Assembly: GCA_030682475.1 (NCBI GenBank) | Contig: JAUXOA010000026.1 | Location: 1 to 52,343, forward strand | Length of the DNA stretch: 52,343 nucleotides | Direction: 5' to 3' | Source of the DNA: Rhodoferax sp. | Lineage (GTDB): Bacteria; Pseudomonadota; Gammaproteobacteria; Burkholderiales; Burkholderiaceae_C | Part shown: one piece after another, positions 35,287 to 45,580 of the stretch | Layout: the number at the start of each line of letters is the position of its first letter | Numbering within the stretch: position 1 is the stretch's first letter | Notes under the pieces: generated by a model | The model's database searches: none | Seen by the model: only the letters and a program-made list of their open reading frames with translations | Told to the model about the DNA's origin: nothing | Translations under genes and position numbers: made by a program

Positions 35287-36234
35287 ATGAACGCTGAGAA
35301 TTCCCGTATCACTTTGCTACAGCGTACGGCCTTACTCTGTGCGCTGCTCGTTATCACGGTTGTCGCTATCAGTGCTTTCATTCGCCTGTCCGGCGCCGGG
35401 CTGGGATGTTCACCGTGGCCCCACTGCTACGGTCAGGCTTTGCGTGACGAACAGCGTGGCGTTGAACCAACGGCCAACACGCAAGCGAGCCAGTCGATCA
35501 CCCTGGCGCGTTTTGCGCATCGGTTTCTCGCAGTCCTGCTGCTGCCGTTTATGCTGCTCCTGGTGCTGGGTGGATTTACCATGCAGCCCAAGCGTTGGGA
35601 CGGGCGCTGGGTTTCGCTACTCGCGCTCGCGCTGGTGCTGTTTCTCGCCGTGCTCGGGCGCTGGACCGCCGGGGCACGGGTGCCAGCGGTGATGTTAGGC
35701 AACTTGCTCGGTGGGTTCCTGTTGTTCGCGCTTTGCTGGCGAATGGCAGTCATCGGGCGCCGTCGGCCGGCCGAAGATTTGCTTTCCCGGCAGGCACGGG
35801 TCTGGCGCTGCGTCGCCGTTGCCATCTTGCTATCTCAGATCGTACTCGGCGGTCTCGTCAGCAGTAGCTTGGCCGGACTCAGTTGCCCGGATTTGACGGG
35901 CTGCATCATACCCACCCCTGTCCCATGGGAAACCTTGAATCCCCTGCGCGAGCCCCACTTTGATCCAGGCCTCTTGCCTGTGAATGCCGAGGGCGCACTG
36001 GTGCACGCCTTGCACCGGTGGACGGCGGCAGCGGCGGCGTTGGCAGTGATTGCAACAGCAATCACCCTCCTGCGCAGCGGACGACGATCGGCTGGGCTGG
36101 CCCTAGTGGTTTTGCTGGGAACTCAGTTCGCTCTGGGTCTGTTGCTGGTACACAATGGACTCCCGCTGGCAATGGCTGTCGCGCACAACATCGTGGCCGC
36201 GCTGCTGCTGGCAAACTTACTGGGTATCGACTGA
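35287..36234 (+). CDS. ctaA: Haem A synthase CtaA
   Basis: 315 residues, eight membrane helices in two related halves. RLSGAGLGCSPWPHCYGQ, RFAHRFLAV, LVHALHRWTAA and VAHNIVAALL carry the conserved haem-ligand His residues, and Cys pairs are present (CSPWPHC and CPDLTGC). It oxidises haem O to haem A in the membrane. Divergent from the haem-copper operon and sharing its control region, which implies an A-type haem in that enzyme. Confidence 0.9.
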   Translation: MNAENSRITLLQRTALLCALLVITVVAISAFIRLSGAGLGCSPWPHCYGQALRDEQRGVEPTANTQASQSITLARFAHRFLAVLLLPFMLLLVLGGFTMQPKRWDGRWVSLLALALVLFLAVLGRWTAGARVPAVMLGNLLGGFLLFALCWRMAVIGRRRPAEDLLSRQARVWRCVAVAILLSQIVLGGLVSSSLAGLSCPDLTGCIIPTPVPWETLNPLREPHFDPGLLPVNAEGALVHALHRWTAAAAALAVIATAITLLRSGRRSAGLALVVLLGTQFALGLLLVHNGLPLAMAVAHNIVAALLLANLLGID

Positions 36235-36361
36235 TCGCATTCGATCGATCTGATGGCGACCAGCGTCCGGCTGACGCTTTCGCGAGGCGCTGCGGGCGGG
36301 CACTTCTCTCTGATGGCCTTCCTGAATGAGTTTGAAGCTGTGGTGGGGCAGCTCGAACAAA

Positions 36362-36375
36362 TTGATATGAATCAA
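36362..36375 (+). promoter_or_regulatory. Perfect FNR/DNR box upstream of the nirC operon
   Basis: TTGATATGAATCAA is an exact TTGAT-N4-ATCAA match, 166 bp before nirC. It is the best such site in the window and fits anaerobic or NO-dependent expression of the haem d1 operon. Confidence 0.7.
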
Positions 36376-36439
36376 CAAATCAGGAATTAGGCACGCCCAA
36401 GCCAGGGAAAGACTGCGCCACGGCGACGAATCTTGGTAT

Positions 36440-36562
36440 AACCAATTCGAGCTTGAGCACCCGAAACAAGTGCTCGACTTGGGTCCGCTGGCGAGCAAAG
36501 CAGCGCACCCCAACATCAATTATTCGTTGGAAGAAATCGCTATGACGGGCATGATTTGGCAT
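36440..36562 (-). pseudogene. Possible relic of an IS4/IS5-type transposase
   Basis: The minus strand reads FFQRIIDVGVRCFARQRTQ then VEHLFRVLK. The R-(3)-E-(6)-K part of the IS4-type signature is present, but the Tyr is replaced. Homology is not visible on either side and the frame soon stops. In the gap 36235-36541 I otherwise see only the FNR box and no gene. Confidence 0.4.
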
Positions 36563-36955
36563 TCAAGGTGCGGGCGTGGTTCCGGGCAGCGCGCCGGTCG
36601 CGCCTTGGTGCCGCTCATCGCAAGAGCGTGGGTGCTGCTGGCCGCTGGGTCTTTGTGTAACTTGTCGCTGGCAGCAGACCTTGACGCCGAAGCGCCGAAT
36701 GCTTCCCGCCGCGGTGAACTGATCACCCTGGTACGGCAGGATTGCGGTTCCTGCCACGGCCTTACTTTAAAGGGTGGCCTCGGCCCGGCCCTGCTTCCCG
36801 AAACTCTGAGAGACAAACCGGCCGATAGCCTCAAAGCAACCCTGCTGCACGGGCGACCTGGCACGGCGATGCCGCCATGGCGGCGCTTTGTTAGCGAAGC
36901 GGAAGCCGAGTGGATCGTCGTAAATTTGCAGAAAGGTTTTCCCAGTGGGCGCTAG
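36542..36955 (+). CDS. nirC: NirC-like periplasmic c-type cytochrome
   Basis: 137 residues from ATG 36542 with GGAAG upstream. N-terminal signal region, then one haem motif CGSCH (DCGSCHGLTLKGGLGPAL) and a Met in AMPPWRR. Size and position at the head of nirF-DL-G-H-J-N identify NirC, a proposed electron carrier in haem d1 maturation. It overlaps the nirF start by 11 bp. Confidence 0.85.
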   Translation: MTGMIWHSRCGRGSGQRAGRALVPLIARAWVLLAAGSLCNLSLAADLDAEAPNASRRGELITLVRQDCGSCHGLTLKGGLGPALLPETLRDKPADSLKATLLHGRPGTAMPPWRRFVSEAEAEWIVVNLQKGFPSGR

Positions 36956-38129
36956 AACTTGGCATCTAACGTTGGCGGCAACTGCGCTGGCGGTTTTAAC
37001 GGGCTGTGCCGGCCCGGCTCTGCGCGGTACTGGCGACCTTGGCGTCGTCATCGAACGCGCCACCGGCAGCTTGCAGATCGTTGATACGACCCATCTTGTC
37101 GCGATCGCCACCGTGCAAGGCCTGGGAGATTTGTCGCATGCATCGGTGGTGTATTCACGCGACGGCCGCTTTGCATATGTGTTTGGACGCGACGGCGGCT
37201 TGTCCAAGGTCGATTTGCTCAAAGGTGTCATCGAACGTCGCGTGATGCAGGCGGGCAATAGCATAGGCGGCGCGATTTCACAGGATGGCAAGCTCGTCGC
37301 GGCGCAAAATTACCTGCCTGGTGGCGTCAAAGTATTCAAGGCCGACACGCTGGAACTGCTGGCCGACATTCCCTCAACGTATGGTCAGCAAGGCGAACGC
37401 TCCAAAGTGGTCGGCTTGGCGGATGCACCCGGCAATCGCTTCGTATGGAGCCTGTTCGATGCGGGCGAAATATGGGTCGGCGACTTCAGCAATCCGGCTG
37501 CGCCACGCATCGAAAAATTCAGCAACATTGGCCTCCAGCCTTACGATGGACTGGTGACGCCAAACGGCCGACATTACCTGGCCGGGCTGTTTGGTGAAGA
37601 TGGCATGGCTTTGCTCGATTTATGGCATCCGGAAAAGGGCGTGCGCCGGATTCTCGACGGCTACGGAAAAGGCCAGGAAAAGCTGCCCGTTTTCAAGATG
37701 CCGCATTTGCGCGGCTGGGCCGTGGCTGGGCGCTTTGCCTATCTGCCGGCCATCGGCCGCCATGAAGTGCTGGTGGTGGAAACCGAAACCTGGCGCGAAG
37801 TAGGACGCGTCGCAGTAGCAGGGCAACCGGTATTCGTGATGGCAAGGCCGGATGGTCGACAGGTGTGGGTCAATTTTGCATTTCCCGACAACGCCAAGGT
37901 GCAGGTGATCGATGTTGAAACACGCCAGGTCGTCAAGCAACTGGAGCCGGGCAAGGCCATCTTGCATATGGAATTCACGCCACGTGGAGAAGCGGTGTGG
38001 ATTTCGGCGCGCGACGACAACCGTGTCGTGGTCTACGACACCGCAAGCTTTGCGCGCCGCGCGGAATTGTCAGCAAGCTCACCGAGCGGGATTTTCTTCA
38101 CTGCTCGCGCTGCGCGCATCGGGTTTTGA
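36945..38129 (+). CDS. nirF: NirF, haem d1 biosynthesis lipoprotein
   Basis: 394 residues from a GTG overlapping nirC. Lipoprotein signal L-T-G-C (Cys21) and a beta-propeller related to the d1 domain of NirS, without a c-haem motif (for example YVFGRDGGLSKVDL and MPHLRGWAV). Known NirF acts in the periplasm in conversion of precursors such as dihydro-haem d1. The lipid anchor would keep it on the membrane. Confidence 0.92.
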   Translation: MGARTWHLTLAATALAVLTGCAGPALRGTGDLGVVIERATGSLQIVDTTHLVAIATVQGLGDLSHASVVYSRDGRFAYVFGRDGGLSKVDLLKGVIERRVMQAGNSIGGAISQDGKLVAAQNYLPGGVKVFKADTLELLADIPSTYGQQGERSKVVGLADAPGNRFVWSLFDAGEIWVGDFSNPAAPRIEKFSNIGLQPYDGLVTPNGRHYLAGLFGEDGMALLDLWHPEKGVRRILDGYGKGQEKLPVFKMPHLRGWAVAGRFAYLPAIGRHEVLVVETETWREVGRVAVAGQPVFVMARPDGRQVWVNFAFPDNAKVQVIDVETRQVVKQLEPGKAILHMEFTPRGEAVWISARDDNRVVVYDTASFARRAELSASSPSGIFFTARAARIGF

Positions 38130-38149
38130 ACAGCGATGGAGACCACTGC

Positions 38150-39178
38150 ATGACGCATCCCGATCCGGCGCTTGCCCTGACCGAGCTCGAATTCAAGCTG
38201 CTGAACTGTTTCCAGCGCGATTTCCCCTTGCTGGCGCGCCCGTTTTCGGCACTTGCAGAACAGCTCGAAACAAGCGAGACCCAGGTTATCGCTCACTTGC
38301 AGTGCATGCAGGCGCGCGGTTTGATCAGCCGTGTCGGCGCAGTTTTTCGGCCCAACGCAATCGGCGCCAGCGCACTGGCGGCGCTGGCTGTGCCGGTTGA
38401 CCGGCTCGAAGATGTTGCTAGCTACATCAGCGCCAGACCCGAAGTCAATCACAATTACGAACGCGAGCATCGGTTTAACCTGTGGTTTGTCGTGACCGCA
38501 TCATCAGCCGCGCGACTGCGCGCAGTGCTGCGAGATATCGAGGATGTCAGCCAATGCGGGGCAGCTTTGGTGTTGCCGCTGCAAGAGGATTACCACATCG
38601 ATCTTGGTTTCGATTTGTCGGCACGTTCAGACAAGAAATTTTCATTCGCGACCACAGCGTCATCTGCACGTGAACGCCCTGCAGTTCCAGTCATGCTCAG
38701 CGTAGCGGAGCAAACACTGGTCGCGGCCTTGCAAAATGGCCTGCCGCTGGTCTCTCGTCCGTTTGCCGCGCTCGGATTGCCGGAGCCGGAATCGATCGCG
38801 ATGATTGCGCGCTGGCTGGACGACGGCGTTATCAAGCGCCTGGGAGTCGTCGTGCGGCATCATGAATTGGGATACAGAGCCAATGCGATGGCGGTGTGGG
38901 ATGTGCCAGACAGCGTCGTGAGTGAAATTGGGCAGGCTATCGCGGCCACCGGCCGGGTGACCCTGTGTTATCGCCGCGCCAGGCAACTGCCGAATTGGTC
39001 TTACAACCTGTTTTGCATGATCCACGGCAAGGATCGAACCGAAGTAGCAGCACGGATTGGGGCATTGGCCGAGATCTGCAAGCTGGACCCCTACCCGCAC
39101 AGCATTCTGTTTAGCCGCACGCGCTTCAAGCAGTGCGGCGCTCGGTACGCGAGCCTGCCCGAGGTGGCACATGGATGA
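38150..39178 (+). CDS. nirDL: NirD-NirL fusion, sirohaem decarboxylase component
   Basis: 342 residues from ATG 38150; an upstream ATG in frame would overlap nirF extensively. Two homologous Lrp/AsnC-like halves: NirD (ELEFKLLNCFQRDFPLLARPF, NHNYEREHRFNLWFV) and NirL (EQTLVAALQNGLPLVSRPF, YRRARQLPNWSYNLFCM). With NirG and NirH it decarboxylates sirohaem to didecarboxysirohaem. A fused NirDL is known in several betaproteobacteria. Confidence 0.93.
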   Translation: MTHPDPALALTELEFKLLNCFQRDFPLLARPFSALAEQLETSETQVIAHLQCMQARGLISRVGAVFRPNAIGASALAALAVPVDRLEDVASYISARPEVNHNYEREHRFNLWFVVTASSAARLRAVLRDIEDVSQCGAALVLPLQEDYHIDLGFDLSARSDKKFSFATTASSARERPAVPVMLSVAEQTLVAALQNGLPLVSRPFAALGLPEPESIAMIARWLDDGVIKRLGVVVRHHELGYRANAMAVWDVPDSVVSEIGQAIAATGRVTLCYRRARQLPNWSYNLFCMIHGKDRTEVAARIGALAEICKLDPYPHSILFSRTRFKQCGARYASLPEVAHG

Positions 39179-39614
39179 AATCGACCGCGCCATCGTCAAC
39201 AACTTGCAGGGCGGCTTGCCGGTATGCGAACGGCCCTATCGGGAGGCTGCGCAGCGCATCGGGCTGGACGAAGATGAGCTTTTGGCGCGGCTCGCGCGAT
39301 TGCTGGAAAGCGGCGTACTGACGCGCATCGGCCCCTTATTCCAGATCGAAAAAATGGGCGGCGCATTCACGCTGGCTGCCTTGCATGCGCCAGTGGACGA
39401 TTTTGAGCGCGTGGCCCAGAGCGTCAATGCCTGGCCGGAAGTTGCGCACAACTATGCACGCGAGCACCAACTCAACATGTGGTTTGTGCTGGCAACCGAA
39501 ACACCCGACCAGATTGACCAGGTGATTGCCAGGATAGAGGGCGAGACCGGGTGTGCGGTGTTCAATTTCCCAAAATCGCGCGAATACTTCGTTGAATTGA
39601 AGTTACAGGTCTAG
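39171..39614 (+). CDS. nirG: NirG, sirohaem decarboxylase component
   Basis: 147 residues from ATG 39171, overlapping the nirDL stop. Lrp-like fold with DEIDRAIVNNLQGGLPVCERP, RIGPLFQIEKMGGAFTLAAL and the NYAREHQLNMWFV motif. Forms the decarboxylase complex with NirDL and NirH in the cytoplasm. Confidence 0.9.
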   Translation: MDEIDRAIVNNLQGGLPVCERPYREAAQRIGLDEDELLARLARLLESGVLTRIGPLFQIEKMGGAFTLAALHAPVDDFERVAQSVNAWPEVAHNYAREHQLNMWFVLATETPDQIDQVIARIEGETGCAVFNFPKSREYFVELKLQV

Positions 39615-39628
39615 CGGCTGCCAGCACC

Positions 39629-40132
39629 ATGAACACTTGCGCCGACAACCCTGCCATCGATGCCATCGACCGCGCGCTCATCGTGGCTACCCAGGGTGGC
39701 CTGCCCTTGGTGGCGCGACCCTACCACCAGATTGCGGAGCGACTCCATATCGATCCCGACGCGGTGATGGCGAGGATGCAGCGCATGCAGGACAGCGGCG
39801 TGATCCGCCGCATTGGCGTCGTGCCCAACCATTACAAGATCGGCTACTGCGCCAACGGCATGTCGGTCTGGGACGTGCCCGATGAAATGGTGGACGAATT
39901 GGGCCTGCGTGTCGGCCAATTTGAATTTGTCAGCCATTGTTATCGTCGCCCGCGCCACCTGCCCCATTGGCACTACAACCTGTTCGCCATGGTACACGGC
40001 AAGACGCGCGATGAAGTACAGGTCAAGGTTGCGAAAATCGCAGAATTTCTGGGTCAACATACGCGCAGCCACGACGTGTTGTACAGCACCCGCATTTTGA
40101 AAAAGACCGGCCTCCGGTTGGCGTCTTCATAA
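39629..40132 (+). CDS. nirH: NirH, sirohaem decarboxylase component
   Basis: 167 residues. Lrp-like with AIDRALIVATQGGLPLVARPY, VIRRIGVVPNHYKIGYCANG and CYRRPRHLPHWHYNLFAMVHG. The HWHYNLF motif separates it from NirG. It follows nirG by 14 bp and precedes nirJ by 10 bp. Confidence 0.9.
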   Translation: MNTCADNPAIDAIDRALIVATQGGLPLVARPYHQIAERLHIDPDAVMARMQRMQDSGVIRRIGVVPNHYKIGYCANGMSVWDVPDEMVDELGLRVGQFEFVSHCYRRPRHLPHWHYNLFAMVHGKTRDEVQVKVAKIAEFLGQHTRSHDVLYSTRILKKTGLRLASS

Positions 40133-40142
40133 AAGGAAAATC

Positions 40143-41345
40143 ATGTTTCGTATCAGTCAGTACCTGCGGGAAATCGCCCATCCGACAGCACTGGGCGTAA
40201 AACGCAATCCGAGCGGCCCGGTCGTGATCTGGAACCTGATCCGGCGCTGCAATCTGACCTGCAAGCACTGCTACTCAATTTCAGCGGACAAGGATTTCAC
40301 CGGCGAATTGAGCACCGCCGAAGCCTATGCCGTGATGGATGATTTGCGCGCTTTCGGCGTACCGGTGCTGATTCTGTCGGGCGGCGAACCCTTGCTGCGC
40401 AACGATATCTTCGATATTGCAAGGCGCGCCAAGCGCATGGGTTTTTACGTCGGCTTATCCACCAACGGCACACTGATCAACGAAGACAACATCGAAAGCA
40501 TTGGCGCAACCGGTTTCGATTATGTCGGCATCAGTCTGGACGGCATACGCCAGACGCATGACACATTCCGGCGCAAGGAGGGGGCTTTCGACGCTTCCTT
40601 GCACGGCCTGCGGCTGTGCCGCGATGCCGCCATCAAGGTGGGCGTGCGTTTTACGCTGACGCAAGACAATGCGCATGATTTGCCCGAACTCCTGAAGCTG
40701 GTGGACGACGAAGGCATCGATAAATTCTATTTGTCGCATCTGAATTACGCCGGGCGTGGCAACAAGAATCGCGGGCAGGACGCTTTTTTTGAAACCACCC
40801 GCAACGCCATGGACTTGTTGTTCGACACTTGCTGGGACCATCTACAGCGCGGCCTGGAAAAGGAATTTGTGACCGGCAATAACGATGCCGACGGCGTGTA
40901 CCTGTTGCACTGGGTGCGGCGCCACATGCCCGAACGCGAGACGCATCTGCGCGCCAGGCTCGCGCAATGGGGTGGCAATTCATCGGGCGTCAATGTGGCC
41001 AACATCGACAACCTGGGCCATGTGCATCCGGACACCATGTGGTGGCACTACAAGCTTGGCAATGTGCGCGAGCGTCAATTTTCGGACATCTGGCGCGACA
41101 CCTCCGATCCCGTGATGGCAGGTTTGAAGGCCAGTCCAAGGCAGATCAAAGGTCGTTGCAAGGAGTGCCATTATTTCGACATCTGCGGTGGTAATACGCG
41201 GGTGCGTGCGCAACAGTTGACGGGTGACCCCTGGCAGGAGGATCCGGCCTGCTATCTGTCGGATGCAGAGATTGGGCTTACGGGCGCGCGTGAGCGCGTG
41301 CCAATGAAGCCCTATGTCCAGTTGCGCCAAGTGAGGGCCGCATGA
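40143..41345 (+). CDS. nirJ: NirJ, radical SAM enzyme of haem d1 synthesis
   Basis: 400 residues. Radical-SAM cluster Cys36, Cys40, Cys43 (CNLTCKHCYS), a GGEP motif, and a C-terminal Cys-rich auxiliary-cluster region (CKECHYFDICGG, PACYLSDAE). NirJ removes the two propionate chains and forms the keto groups of haem d1. The stop overlaps nirN (ATGA). Confidence 0.94.
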   Translation: MFRISQYLREIAHPTALGVKRNPSGPVVIWNLIRRCNLTCKHCYSISADKDFTGELSTAEAYAVMDDLRAFGVPVLILSGGEPLLRNDIFDIARRAKRMGFYVGLSTNGTLINEDNIESIGATGFDYVGISLDGIRQTHDTFRRKEGAFDASLHGLRLCRDAAIKVGVRFTLTQDNAHDLPELLKLVDDEGIDKFYLSHLNYAGRGNKNRGQDAFFETTRNAMDLLFDTCWDHLQRGLEKEFVTGNNDADGVYLLHWVRRHMPERETHLRARLAQWGGNSSGVNVANIDNLGHVHPDTMWWHYKLGNVRERQFSDIWRDTSDPVMAGLKASPRQIKGRCKECHYFDICGGNTRVRAQQLTGDPWQEDPACYLSDAEIGLTGARERVPMKPYVQLRQVRAA

Positions 41346-42898
41346 TGCACCGTGCCTTGCTGGCTGGGTTGGCCGAACTCTTGATTTGTTGGCAGACAGC
41401 GGCTGTGGCGGCACCCGATGCGACCGCCTCCTATCAAACCCATTGCGCCTCCTGCCATGGCGCTGACCGGCTGGGCGGCACCGGACCGGCGCTGTTGCCG
41501 GGCAATCTGGAGCGCCTGCGTCGGCCGGATGCGCTCACAACCATTGCCAATGGTCGCATCGCAACGCAGATGCCAGCCTTTGCCGACAAGCTGACCACCG
41601 AGGAGATCAAGGCCCTCGCCGAGCTGATCTACACGCCTTTGGCCAAGACGCCGACATGGGGCATCGACGATATTCGTGCATCGCGCATCGAACACTACCC
41701 ACTGGGCAGCCTGCCGGACCAGCCGGTGTTCAAGGCAGATCTGTTGAATCTGTTCGTGGTGGTGGAACTGGGCGATCACCATGCCACCATTTTGGATGGC
41801 GACAAGCTGGAGCCGATCACGCGTTTCCCGACTCGCTATGCGCTGCATGGCGGGCCTAAATTCTCACCTGATGGGCGCTATGTGTATTTTGCGTCGCGCG
41901 ACGGCTGGGTCGCCAAATACGATATCTGGAACCTGAAAATGGTGGCGGAAATCCGCGCTGGCATCAATACGCGCAACTTGGCCGTGTCGGGTGACGGCCG
42001 TTTCGCCATGGTCGCCAACTATCTGCCGCACACGCTGGTGGTGCTCGATACGCGTGACTTGAAGCCGATTCGCGTGATCGATGTAAAGGGCGATAAAGGC
42101 AAGTCATCGCGCGTATCGGCGGTGTACGACGCTTGGCCGCGCAAGAGTTTCATAGCAGCGCTTAAAGACATACCCGAAGTCTGGGAATTGAGCTATGACG
42201 AGAATGCGCCACCGGTGTATGCGGGGCTGGTGCACGACTTCAAAATGGGTGAGGGCATCGTGGTGCCGGGGCCGTTTGCGCCGATCCGTATCAAGCTGGA
42301 AGATCATCTGGACGATTTTTTCTTCAGTAGCAGCTACGAATACCTGATCGGGGCGTCGCGCGAAGGGCGCGGACAGATCGTCGATCTCGATGTCAAACGC
42401 AAGATCGCCAGCGTTGAGCTGCCGGGTATGCCCCATCTGGGCTCTGGTATTACGTGGGATTACCAGGGACGACCGGTATTGGCAACACCCAATCTGAAAG
42501 AGGGCGTCGTGACCGTGGTTGACATGAAGACGTGGCAAACGGTGAAGCAGATCAAGACGCTGGGTCCGGGCTTTTTCATGCGCAGTCATGAGAACACGCC
42601 CTATGCGTGGGTCGATGTTTTCAACGGCACCAAGGACCGCGACGTGATCCAGATCATTGACAAGCAAACGCTGGAAGTGGTGGCGCAGTTGCGGCCCAGT
42701 CCGGGCAAGGTGGCGGCGCATACCGAATTCACACGCGACGGCAAATATGCCCTGGTCAGCATCTGGGAAATGGAGGGTGAACTGGTCGTCTACGATGCGC
42801 AAACGCTCAAAGTAGTGAAACGCATCCCGATGAAAAAACCTTCCGGCAAATACAACGTGTACAACAAGATCACACGCTCAGCCGGGACCAGCCGCTGA
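41342..42898 (+). CDS. nirN: NirN, periplasmic haem c/d1 protein of d1 maturation
   Basis: 518 residues with a signal peptide. An N-terminal cytochrome c domain has CASCH (Cys35, Cys38, His39), followed by a d1-type eight-bladed propeller with HGGPKFSPDG, IVVPGPFAPIR and MPHLGSGITWDY. The family oxidises dihydro-haem d1 and hands haem d1 to NirS. It ends the nir maturation operon, 9 bp from the convergent alaS. nirE is not found in the window, so that step must be supplied elsewhere. Confidence 0.92.
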   Translation: MMHRALLAGLAELLICWQTAAVAAPDATASYQTHCASCHGADRLGGTGPALLPGNLERLRRPDALTTIANGRIATQMPAFADKLTTEEIKALAELIYTPLAKTPTWGIDDIRASRIEHYPLGSLPDQPVFKADLLNLFVVVELGDHHATILDGDKLEPITRFPTRYALHGGPKFSPDGRYVYFASRDGWVAKYDIWNLKMVAEIRAGINTRNLAVSGDGRFAMVANYLPHTLVVLDTRDLKPIRVIDVKGDKGKSSRVSAVYDAWPRKSFIAALKDIPEVWELSYDENAPPVYAGLVHDFKMGEGIVVPGPFAPIRIKLEDHLDDFFFSSSYEYLIGASREGRGQIVDLDVKRKIASVELPGMPHLGSGITWDYQGRPVLATPNLKEGVVTVVDMKTWQTVKQIKTLGPGFFMRSHENTPYAWVDVFNGTKDRDVIQIIDKQTLEVVAQLRPSPGKVAAHTEFTRDGKYALVSIWEMEGELVVYDAQTLKVVKRIPMKKPSGKYNVYNKITRSAGTSR

Positions 42899-42907
42899 AA
42901 TGGGACA

Positions 42908-45580
42908 TCACAGCTTTGCCGAGACCCAACCCAGCACGCTGCCCAAAGCAGCGGCCAGTTTGGCCGGCTCGGTGCCGCCGGCCATCGCCATGTCGGGCTT
43001 GCCGCCGCCTTTGCCACCCACTTGACTCGCGACAAAGTTGGCCAGTTCACCGGCCTTGACTTTGCCCACACTGTCGGCCGTGACCCCGGCGGCAATCTGC
43101 ACCTTGTCGCCGTCGACTGCCGCCAGCACGATGACGGCGGTTTTGAGTTTGTCCTTGAGCTTGTCCATGGTGTCGCGCAAGGTCTTGGCGTCGGCCCCTT
43201 CGAGCCGGGCCGCCAGCACTTTGATGCCTTTGACATCGACCGCCTGGGTCACCAATTCATCGCCCTGCGCGGAAGCCAGTTTGCCCTTGAGTGCGGCGAT
43301 TTCTTTCTCCAGCGCGCGGGTGTGGTCCAGCACATGGCCAATTCGCCCATTGAGTTCCGCTACCGGTGCCTTGAGTGTGGCCGCCGCTTGAGTGACTGTG
43401 TCTTCCAGGTGCTGCAGATAGATCAACGCGTTCTGGCCGGTGACAGCCTCGATGCGCCGCACGCCGGAGGCGACACCGCTTTGCGCCACCACCTTGAACA
43501 AACCGATGTCGCCGGTGCGCTGCACGTGGGTGCCACCGCACAGTTCGCGGCTGGCGCCGATGTCGAGCACGCGCACCGACTCACCGTACTTCTCGCCGAA
43601 CAGCATCATGGCGCCGGTCGCTTGTGCCGACTCGATGTCCATCACACGTGCCTGGGTCGCAGCATTAACCAGAATCTCGGCATTGACGCGGGCCTCGATC
43701 TCGCGAATCTCTGAATCGGTCACGGGGGTATTGTGGGCAAAGTCAAAACGGGTGCGCTCGGGCGTAACCAGACTGCCCTTTTGCTGCACATGCTCACCCA
43801 GCACTTCGCGCAGCGCTTTGTGCATCAAATGGGTCGCGCTGTGGTTGCGCTGGGTGGCGCCGCGCTGCGTCGCATCGACATGGGCGGTAACGACCGTGCC
43901 CACCTTGAGCGTGCCGCTCTTGAGCGTGCCGTGGTGGCCAAATACATCGGCCTTGATTTTCTGGGTATCGGCCACTTCAAACAGGGCGCTGTCGCAAAAG
44001 ATGGCGCCCTCGTCCCCGACCTGACCGCCGCTCTCGCTGTAGAACGGTGTCGTATCCAACACGACCACGCCGGCTTGACCGGCTGTCAGCTCGTTAGCCT
44101 GCGCACCCTCGACGTAGAGCGCGAGCACTTTGGTCGTCTGCGTCAGGCAGTCGTAGCCGACAAAATCATTACTGTCGCCCGTGTACTCCAGCGCGCGGTC
44201 CATCTTGAATTTGCCGGCGGCACGGGCACGGGCCTTTTGCCGTTCCATGATGATGTTGAACATGCCCATATCAACGCCAACACCTCTTTCACGGCAAACA
44301 TCAGCTGTTAAGTCAACCGGGAATCCAAAGGTGTCGTGCAAATGGAAGGCTGTTTCACCTGATAGTTTGAAAAGATCACTAGCCTCTCCAGGAATTAGAT
44401 TCAAGCCAGGTGAAGCGATCGCGCTCAACTCGCGCTCAACAATCTCCATGCCGTTGGCCAGGGTCTCGTAGAAACGCTCCTCCTCGGTCTTGAGCACCTC
44501 GGTGATGCGCTTCTCGTCGGATTGGAGCTTGGGGTAAGCCTCGCCCATCAGCGCCACCAGATCGGGCACCAGTTTGTGAAAAAACGGCGTCTTGCGGCCC
44601 AGCTTGTAGCCGTGGCGAATGGCGCGGCGGATGATGCGGCGCTGCACATAGCCACGCCCTTCATTGGATGGCAGCACGCCGTCACTCACCAGGAACGCGG
44701 TGGCACGGATGTGGTCGGCAATCACGCGCAGACTCTTGTTGCCCAGATCGGTGCCGCCGGTCTCACGCGCGGCGGCCTTGATCAGCGCATCGAAAATATC
44801 AATCTCATAATTGCTGTGCACGTGCTGCAAAATCGCGGCGAGGCGCTCCAGGCCCATGCCGGTATCGACACACGGCGCCGGCAGCGGTTTGACGGAGCCA
44901 TCGCTCTGCATGTCGTACTGCATGAACACGTGGTTCCAGATTTCGATGTAGCGGTCGCCGTCCTGCTCGGGGCTGCCGGGTGGGCCGCCGGCAATGCCGG
45001 GGCCGTGGTCATAGAAGATTTCAGAACACGGGCCGCAGGGGCCGGTGTCGGCCATCATCCAGAAGTTGTCAGACGCGTACCTGGCGCCCTTGTTGTCGCC
45101 AATGCGCACCACGCGCTCGGGTGGCAGGCCAATCTCCTGGGTCCAGATGTTGTAGGCCTCGTCGTCGTCGATGTAAACCGTGGCCCAGAGTTTGTCGGCC
45201 GGCAGTTTGTAGACCTGGGTCAGCAGCTCCCAGCCCCACTTGAGCGAGTCGCGCTTGAAGTAATCGCCAAAACTCCAGTTGCCCAGCATCTCGAAAAAGG
45301 TGTGGTGGCGCGCGGTGTAGCCCACGTTTTCCAGGTCATTGTGCTTGCCGCCGGCGCGCAGGCAGGCCTGCACCGAGACGGCCCGCACATAAGAGCGCTT
45401 GTCGGCGCCCAGAAAGACGTCTTTGAACTGCACCATGCCCGAGTTGGTGAACATCAGGGTCGGGTCGTTGCCGGGCACCAGCGGGCTGGAAGCGACTACG
45501 CTGTGCCCCTTGGACTCGAAGAAGTCGAGGAAAATTTTGCGAATGTCGGCGACACTGGCGAGGGTGACAGGTGAATTCAT
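42908..45580 (-). CDS. alaS: Alanyl-tRNA synthetase
   Basis: 890 residues from ATG 45580 ([20 protein letters not shown]); longer ATG would add an unlikely 18-residue leader. Class II core with [36 protein letters not shown] and [10 protein letters not shown]. The editing domain carries [10 protein letters not shown] and [13 protein letters not shown] (zinc His and Cys). C-terminal oligomerisation domain is intact. Normal length. Confidence 0.97.
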   Translation of the reverse strand: MNSPVTLASVADIRKIFLDFFESKGHSVVASSPLVPGNDPTLMFTNSGMVQFKDVFLGADKRSYVRAVSVQACLRAGGKHNDLENVGYTARHHTFFEMLGNWSFGDYFKRDSLKWGWELLTQVYKLPADKLWATVYIDDDEAYNIWTQEIGLPPERVVRIGDNKGARYASDNFWMMADTGPCGPCSEIFYDHGPGIAGGPPGSPEQDGDRYIEIWNHVFMQYDMQSDGSVKPLPAPCVDTGMGLERLAAILQHVHSNYEIDIFDALIKAAARETGGTDLGNKSLRVIADHIRATAFLVSDGVLPSNEGRGYVQRRIIRRAIRHGYKLGRKTPFFHKLVPDLVALMGEAYPKLQSDEKRITEVLKTEEERFYETLANGMEIVERELSAIASPGLNLIPGEASDLFKLSGETAFHLHDTFGFPVDLTADVCRERGVGVDMGMFNIIMERQKARARAAGKFKMDRALEYTGDSNDFVGYDCLTQTTKVLALYVEGAQANELTAGQAGVVVLDTTPFYSESGGQVGDEGAIFCDSALFEVADTQKIKADVFGHHGTLKSGTLKVGTVVTAHVDATQRGATQRNHSATHLMHKALREVLGEHVQQKGSLVTPERTRFDFAHNTPVTDSEIREIEARVNAEILVNAATQARVMDIESAQATGAMMLFGEKYGESVRVLDIGASRELCGGTHVQRTGDIGLFKVVAQSGVASGVRRIEAVTGQNALIYLQHLEDTVTQAAATLKAPVAELNGRIGHVLDHTRALEKEIAALKGKLASAQGDELVTQAVDVKGIKVLAARLEGADAKTLRDTMDKLKDKLKTAVIVLAAVDGDKVQIAAGVTADSVGKVKAGELANFVASQVGGKGGGKPDMAMAGGTEPAKLAAALGSVLGWVSAKL

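Noticed and set aside
44522..45574. 350-codon plus-strand frame opposite alaS
   Set aside because: alaS is intact and conserved over this region.
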